Source of the DNA: JBMYRH01 sp049602155
GTDB lineage: Bacteria; Myxococcota_A; UBA9042; PHBI01; JBMYRH01
Length of the DNA: 64,000 nucleotides
NCBI GenBank assembly: GCA_049602155.1
Contig: JBMYRH010000012.1
Coordinates: forward strand, 124,001-188,000
Direction: 5' to 3'
Each line of letters starts with the position of its first letter. Position 1 is the first letter of the stretch. Positions 60,272 to 64,000 of the stretch are shown here, piece by piece. Made by a program: the position numbers and the translations under genes. Below the pieces are notes generated by a model, which ran no database searches, was not told the DNA's origin, and was given only the letters and a program-made list of their open reading frames with translations.

Positions 60272-61746
60272 CATCCCCGATCCCTTTGATGCGCCGTCAG
60301 ACCGTTCAGAGCGCCCCGGTGCGCCCCGAGCGTGATTACGTCCTCTATTGGATGATCTCAGCCCGGCGAACCACCGACAACTTCGGCCTCCAGCACGCGC
60401 TCGCCGAGGCTGAGGCCCTCGGCAAGCCATTGGTCGTCTTCGAGCCCCTGCGTTGCGATTATCGCTGGGCCTCGGACCGCCTTCACCGCTTCGTGATGGA
60501 CGGCATGGCGGACAATCAACGGGCGCTCTCGGGCGTCCGAGGGGTGACCTACGTCCCCTATGTCGAGCGCCATGTTGGCGGCGGTAAGGGGCTGCTCGAA
60601 GCGCTCGCGGCCCGCGCGTGCTGTGTCGTCACAGACCACTTCCCCTGCTTCTTCCTCCCACGGATGGTGAATGCGGCCGCGCAGCGCCTCGATGTCCGCG
60701 TCGAGGTCATCGACTCCAACGGGATCTTACCCCTCTTCGAGGCGCCACGGGAGTTCACGACGGCGTACTCCTTCCGCCGCCACGTCCACAAGGTCGTCCT
60801 CGACCACTTGGACGCGATGCCCGAGGCCGCGCCGCTGACCTCCGCGCGCTTGCCGACCGCGGTGGCGCCGACTGACTTGCCGTTAGGGCATTGGCGGTCC
60901 TCTTGCTTTGACGCAGCGCTCACAGCGCCGCTCGCGGAGCTGCCCATCGATCACGACGTAGCGCCCACCGATGTCCCAGGTGGGGCGGTCGAGGCGCGTC
61001 GTCGGTTAGATCGCTTCTTCGGAGAGATGGTGGGCGTCTACACCGAGCGCAATCAGGTTGAGCGGAACATCGCGAGCGGGCTCTCTGCCCACCTCCACTT
61101 CGGCCACATCAGTGCGCACACTGTCCTGCGAGACCTGTTCGCGCGAGAGGCGTGGTCGCCGGACAAGGTCGCGCCGAAGCCGACGGGCAGCCGCGCCGGG
61201 TGGTGGGGGATGAGTGCAGGGGCCGAGGGCTTCATCGATCAGATGCTCACGTGGCGTGAGCTGGGCTACACCTTCTGCCATGTGCGCTGGAAGGACTACG
61301 ACCGGTTCGACTCATTGCCTGGGTGGGCGCTTGAGACGCTGGAGGTCCACGCGTCGGACCGTCGCCCCGTCCTCTACGACCTTGAGGCGATGGACAACGC
61401 GAAGACCCATGACATGCTGTGGAATGCGGCGCAGCGCCAGCTTCGGCGTGAGGGCGTCATCCACAACTACCTTCGGATGCTCTGGGCGAAGAAGATCCTA
61501 GAGTGGACCGAGCACCCGCGCATCGCGCTGGACGTGCTGGTCGAGCTGAACAACCGCTACAGCCTCGATGGCAGGAACCCCAACTCCTACTCGGGGATCT
61601 TCTGGTGCTTGGGGCGCTTCGATAGGGCCTGGGGTCCGGAGCGCCAGATCTTCGGTAAGATCCGCTATATGAGCAGCGAGAACACCGCCCGAAAGGTCCG
61701 CGTCAAAGACTACATGGCCCAATACGCGAGCCGCCCCTCTCAATAG
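60268..61746 (+). CDS. phr: Class II CPD photolyase
   Basis: A 492-aa protein in the photolyase/cryptochrome family. The N-terminus YVLYWMISARRTTDNFGLQHALAEAEALGKPLVVF and the C-terminus MLWAKKILEWTEHPRIALDVLVELNNRYSLDGRNPNSYSGIFWCLGRFDRAWGPERQIFGKIRYMSSENTARKV are diagnostic of class II photolyases, which repair cyclobutane pyrimidine dimers with FADH- and light. The FAD-binding central part shows NIASGLSAHLHFGHISAHTVLRDLF. Length fits (450-500 aa). It is translationally coupled to the SDR-like gene and converges with the M23-like gene (7-nt overlap). Confidence 0.9.
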   Translation: MTSPIPLMRRQTVQSAPVRPERDYVLYWMISARRTTDNFGLQHALAEAEALGKPLVVFEPLRCDYRWASDRLHRFVMDGMADNQRALSGVRGVTYVPYVERHVGGGKGLLEALAARACCVVTDHFPCFFLPRMVNAAAQRLDVRVEVIDSNGILPLFEAPREFTTAYSFRRHVHKVVLDHLDAMPEAAPLTSARLPTAVAPTDLPLGHWRSSCFDAALTAPLAELPIDHDVAPTDVPGGAVEARRRLDRFFGEMVGVYTERNQVERNIASGLSAHLHFGHISAHTVLRDLFAREAWSPDKVAPKPTGSRAGWWGMSAGAEGFIDQMLTWRELGYTFCHVRWKDYDRFDSLPGWALETLEVHASDRRPVLYDLEAMDNAKTHDMLWNAAQRQLRREGVIHNYLRMLWAKKILEWTEHPRIALDVLVELNNRYSLDGRNPNSYSGIFWCLGRFDRAWGPERQIFGKIRYMSSENTARKVRVKDYMAQYASRPSQ

Positions 61747-62363
61747 AGCGGACCCAAGACCAACCGTGGGTCCGGGAAGGCCGTCCGAGCCCAGGCCCGA
61801 TCGGCCAGGCTCACCGCCCCCGGCAGGTCACAGGTCTCGGGCTCAAAGCGGCAGAGCTGAAAGTGCAGGTGAGGGTTCCACCCTCCGTTAACGTCTCGGT
61901 CGCCCACCTCCGCGAGCACCGTGCCAGCCTCGAACGCGTCACCGGTCGCCCAGCGGCTCAAGCACGCACGGGACAGATGCCCATGCAGTGCGAAGACGAC
62001 CTGCCCGAGCCACTGATGCCGCGTGATGATCGTCGGGCCGTAGTCATAGGGGAGCGCGTTGTCGGCCAACGCAAAGATCGTCCCCGCGTAGAAGCTCTGC
62101 ACCGCTTCGCCTGCCGGCGCGGCGATGTCGACCCCGACGTGCACGCTACGCTGCCCCTCCACGAACTGGTCTCCCAAGTACATACCGGGTCGGTGCTCGT
62201 CATAGCGCCCGATGCCGTAGGGCGTCTCAAGCGTCCTGTCGGGGTCGTAGCCCGTCGTGAAGTCATAGACCTCGTAGCGCTCAGGGAGCGCGATCACAGG
62301 GCCAAACGTGACCCCGTCCACTTTCAATGCGGGGTACAGCGTGCGCTCGTCGAGGTCACTCAT
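61740..62363 (-). CDS. M23-like (LytM-type) metallopeptidase domain protein
   Basis: About 207 aa from ATG 62363. A LytM/M23 domain: HVGVDIAAPAGEAVQSFYAGTIFALADN holds the HxxxD zinc ligands, LHGHLSRACLSRW and HLHFQLCRF hold the further histidines (HxH). The N-terminal 60 residues precede it with GPVIALPERYEVYDFTTGYDPDR. No signal peptide is visible, unusual for a peptidoglycan hydrolase; it could be cytosolic or exported otherwise. Related proteins without export signals exist and have unknown substrates. Convergent with the photolyase. Confidence 0.8.
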   Translation of the reverse strand: MSDLDERTLYPALKVDGVTFGPVIALPERYEVYDFTTGYDPDRTLETPYGIGRYDEHRPGMYLGDQFVEGQRSVHVGVDIAAPAGEAVQSFYAGTIFALADNALPYDYGPTIITRHQWLGQVVFALHGHLSRACLSRWATGDAFEAGTVLAEVGDRDVNGGWNPHLHFQLCRFEPETCDLPGAVSLADRAWARTAFPDPRLVLGPLY

Positions 62364-62438
62364 GCCCTCACGGTGCCACCCCCCGCCTTCACCTTCAACC
62401 ATGCTACGCTCTGCTCAGGACCTGAACAGGAGACCACC

Positions 62439-63473
62439 GTGCTGACTCGCACCCTGACGCTCACCACCGTACTCACCCTCGCGAGCCTCACAGCTGGCTG
62501 TGATAAGCCGGCCCCACCGACCCCCGAGGCGCCCGAGGCCGCGCAGGAGAGCGAGGCGCCCGCCCCCAAGGTCAGCCTCACAGCGCCGCTCCCCAAGGGC
62601 AAGCTCATCTCCCCGACGTTGGTCGTCGGCGGCCAGCCCACGAAAGCCCACCTCGAGGAGATGGCAGCCTCGGGCCTGACCACCGTCGTGAACCTCAAGA
62701 CCGAGGGCGAGATGACCTTCGACGAGGCCGCCGAGGCCAAGCGCCTGGGGCTGACCTACATCGCGATGCCGATGGCGGGAAAGAAGGGGCTCACGGACAA
62801 AAACGCTGCGCGCCTTGATGAGGTGCTCAAGGCCGGAGAGCCAACCCTTGTGCACTGTCAAAGCGGCAACCGAGTCGGCGCGCTCTTCGCGCTCCACGCT
62901 CAGAAGTTCAAAGGGGCGTCCACCGAAGAGGCGATGACGATAGGTCTGTCTCACGGGATGACGCGGCTCAAGGGGCCCGTCCGTGAGCTCCTCGAGGTGA
63001 AAGCCGAGCGAGGCTTCGCCAAAGACGCTCAGGAGAAGGTCGGCCTCTTCAAGGCGGCGCTCGGCGCTGAGCTCAAGGCCGCGCTCAAGGCCGGCGGCCC
63101 CGCGAAGGCCATCTCGGTCTGCGCCGAGAAGGCGCCGGAGATCGCCGCCAAGATGAGCGACGACACGCTCAGCATCCGCCGCGTCGGCACCCGGGTGCGC
63201 AACACCAAGACCAACACCCCCACCCACGCGATGAACGCCGTGATGAAGGGCCTGACCCCGGACAAGCCCGTCCACCTCGGCGTCATCGACGGTAAGGAGA
63301 CGGCAGTCCACGGGCTCTTTATCCAGAACCCTGTCTGCTTAAGCTGCCACGGCCCCAAGGGCTCCCTCGCCCCCGAGGTCACCGCTGCGCTTGCTGAGCA
63401 GTACCCCGACGACGCGGCGGTCGGCTACGCGATGGGCGACCTCAGGGGCGCCGTCGTCGTGGAGCGCCGATAG
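62439..63473 (+). CDS. Lipoprotein: DUF442 phosphatase-like domain fused to DUF3365 heme-binding-like domain
   Basis: A 344-aa protein. GTG 62439 is chosen because AGGAG lies 6 nt upstream and it yields a signal peptide with lipobox TAGC; the long upstream frame is rejected. Residues about 45-175 are a DUF442/dual-specificity-phosphatase-like domain: VVGGQPTKAHLEEMAASGLTTVVNLKTEGE and the loop HCQSGNRVG (Cys-x5-Arg form). Residues about 190-344 match DUF3365 (Tll0287-like): AISVCAEKAPEIAAKMSDDTLSIRRVGTRVRNTKTNTPT and a CLSCHG heme-attachment motif. It is therefore probably a periplasmic heme protein with a phosphatase-type module, maybe a redox sensor. Confidence 0.82.
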   Translation: MLTRTLTLTTVLTLASLTAGCDKPAPPTPEAPEAAQESEAPAPKVSLTAPLPKGKLISPTLVVGGQPTKAHLEEMAASGLTTVVNLKTEGEMTFDEAAEAKRLGLTYIAMPMAGKKGLTDKNAARLDEVLKAGEPTLVHCQSGNRVGALFALHAQKFKGASTEEAMTIGLSHGMTRLKGPVRELLEVKAERGFAKDAQEKVGLFKAALGAELKAALKAGGPAKAISVCAEKAPEIAAKMSDDTLSIRRVGTRVRNTKTNTPTHAMNAVMKGLTPDKPVHLGVIDGKETAVHGLFIQNPVCLSCHGPKGSLAPEVTAALAEQYPDDAAVGYAMGDLRGAVVVERR

Positions 63474-63517
63474 CCCCGTGGATTGTCGCGAAGGGGTCAC
63501 GCCCGTAGACTGAGGTC

Positions 63518-63966
63518 ATGACCCGCTTCACAACGACCTCTATCGTCATGCTGACCCTCCTCGTCGCCTGTGGTGGTGAGACGCTCAGTGACCCGGCCTC
63601 GGACGCCACCACCGAAGACGTCAGCGCTGCGGTGCCTGATGCCGAACCCGACGCGGCCTCCGATGAGCTCGGCGACGCGACAGCCGAGCCCGCGCTCGAC
63701 GTGACTTCCGAGCCGGAACCTGAGCCCGATGTGGCGCCCGAGCCCGCGCTCGACGTCGACACGGGGCCTGAGGAGGACGCCGAGGTCGCGCCTGAGGAGG
63801 ACGCCGAGGTCGCGCCTGAGGAGGACGCCGGGGTCATGCCCGATGAGGACGCCGGGGTCATGCCCGACGAGGACGCCGGGGTCATGCCCGATGAGGACGC
63901 CGGGGTCATGCCCGATGAGGACGCCGGGGTCATGCCCGATGAAGACGCCGGGGTCATGCCCGATGA
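63518..63966 (+). CDS. Acidic repeat lipoprotein, 3' end lost in assembly gap
   Basis: ATG 63518 opens a frame that is still open at the gap. The signal peptide MTRFTTTSIVMLTLLVAC ends with lipobox LVAC. The following sequence is almost only Asp, Glu, Ala, Pro, Val and Gly, first irregular (EPDAASDELGDATAEP), then repeating EEDAEVAP and EDAGVMPD in units of eight residues. Such linkers often tether a secreted domain away from the membrane. The functional domain, if any, lies beyond the Ns. Confidence 0.75.
63767..63966 (+). repeat. 24-bp tandem repeats in lipoprotein linker
   Basis: About eight near-identical 24-bp units (CCTGAGGAGGACGCCGAGGTCGCG-like, then CCCGATGAGGACGCCGGGG-TCATG-like) up to the gap. 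The unit is eight codons, so copy-number change keeps frame. Confidence 0.9.
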
Positions 63967-64000
63967 NNNNNNNNNNNNNNNNNNNNNNNNNNNNNNNNNN
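63967..64000. other. Assembly gap (run of N)
   Basis: 34 undetermined bases at the window end, starting inside the 24-bp repeat array. True length cannot be inferred. Confidence 0.95.

Noticed and set aside
61863..62438. N-terminal extension of the DUF442-DUF3365 lipoprotein
   Set aside because: The extra 192 codons run antisense through the M23-like gene. GTG 62439 has AGGAG at 6 nt and starts a proper lipoprotein signal peptide.

Overview
The window is GC-rich, almost fully coding DNA from a Gram-negative bacterium. Many secreted proteins carry lipoboxes, and several are built from cysteine-rich modules (Notch/LNR-like repeats, CDDGN-type repeats, a serine protease with disulfide repeats and a MYXO-CTERM-like tail). 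Together with VIT-VWA proteins, multiheme lipoproteins and a near-perfect sigma-54 promoter, this suggests Myxococcota or Bradymonadota (former Deltaproteobacteria). That placement is inference: the window holds no rRNA or other phylogenetic marker, and I saw no tRNA, IS element, phage gene or CRISPR array.

Layout. (1) 1-12.5 kb is an exopolysaccharide/capsule locus: a PLP aminotransferase tail, a FemAB-like acyltransferase, two GT2 and one GT4 glycosyltransferases, a thymidylate-kinase-like P-loop protein, two O-antigen-ligase/Wzy-like membrane proteins (one with TPRs), an NTP_transf_5 nucleotidyltransferase and a Wzc-type tyrosine autokinase with a (Tyr-Gly)8 tail. (2) 12.5-21.2 kb: Nudix hydrolase, a propeller/VIT-VWA pair, PEBP, ApaH, an atypical SPL-like radical SAM protein and an unknown protein. 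(3) 21.5-27.2 kb: two large co-transcribed lipoproteins, one with a degenerate metallopeptidase-like domain and one with about 15 Notch-like modules. (4) 27.3-38.4 kb: FdhD, phosphomannose isomerase, a beta-propeller lipoprotein behind a sigma-54 promoter, an aldo/keto reductase, a canonical SPL-like radical SAM protein with a LexA-like box, a class III sirtuin overlapping a malonyl-CoA-synthetase-like gene, glycerate 2-kinase and BtpA. (5) 38.4-45.2 kb: secreted protease, 11-heme cytochrome lipoprotein and small lipoproteins. (6) 45.2-50.3 kb: YdiJ-type D-2-hydroxyacid dehydrogenase, SDR, membrane protein, MsrA. (7) 50.5-56.3 kb: a tight carotenoid operon crtE-crtI-crtB-(crtY::crtW), whose last gene fuses a lycopene cyclase to a beta-carotene ketolase and whose promoter region carries two FNR/CRP-type boxes. 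(8) 56.4-64 kb: class III adenylate cyclase, YbgA/DUF523 protein, NAD(P)-binding protein plus class II photolyase, M23-like protein, a DUF442-DUF3365 lipoprotein, and a repeat-rich lipoprotein running into an assembly gap.

How they fit together: carotenoids, photolyase, MsrA and the SPL-like enzymes suggest a light/oxidative-damage theme in the right half. The left half builds and exports a surface polysaccharide. The lipoproteins suggest a heavily decorated cell surface. The strongest leads are the CrtY-CrtW fusion with its FNR-like promoter boxes, the sirtuin/malonyl-CoA synthetase pair, the sigma-54 promoter with upstream palindrome, the Notch-module lipoprotein with its pseudo-peptidase neighbour, and an 18-bp palindrome that encodes the same last five residues and stop of two convergent genes.
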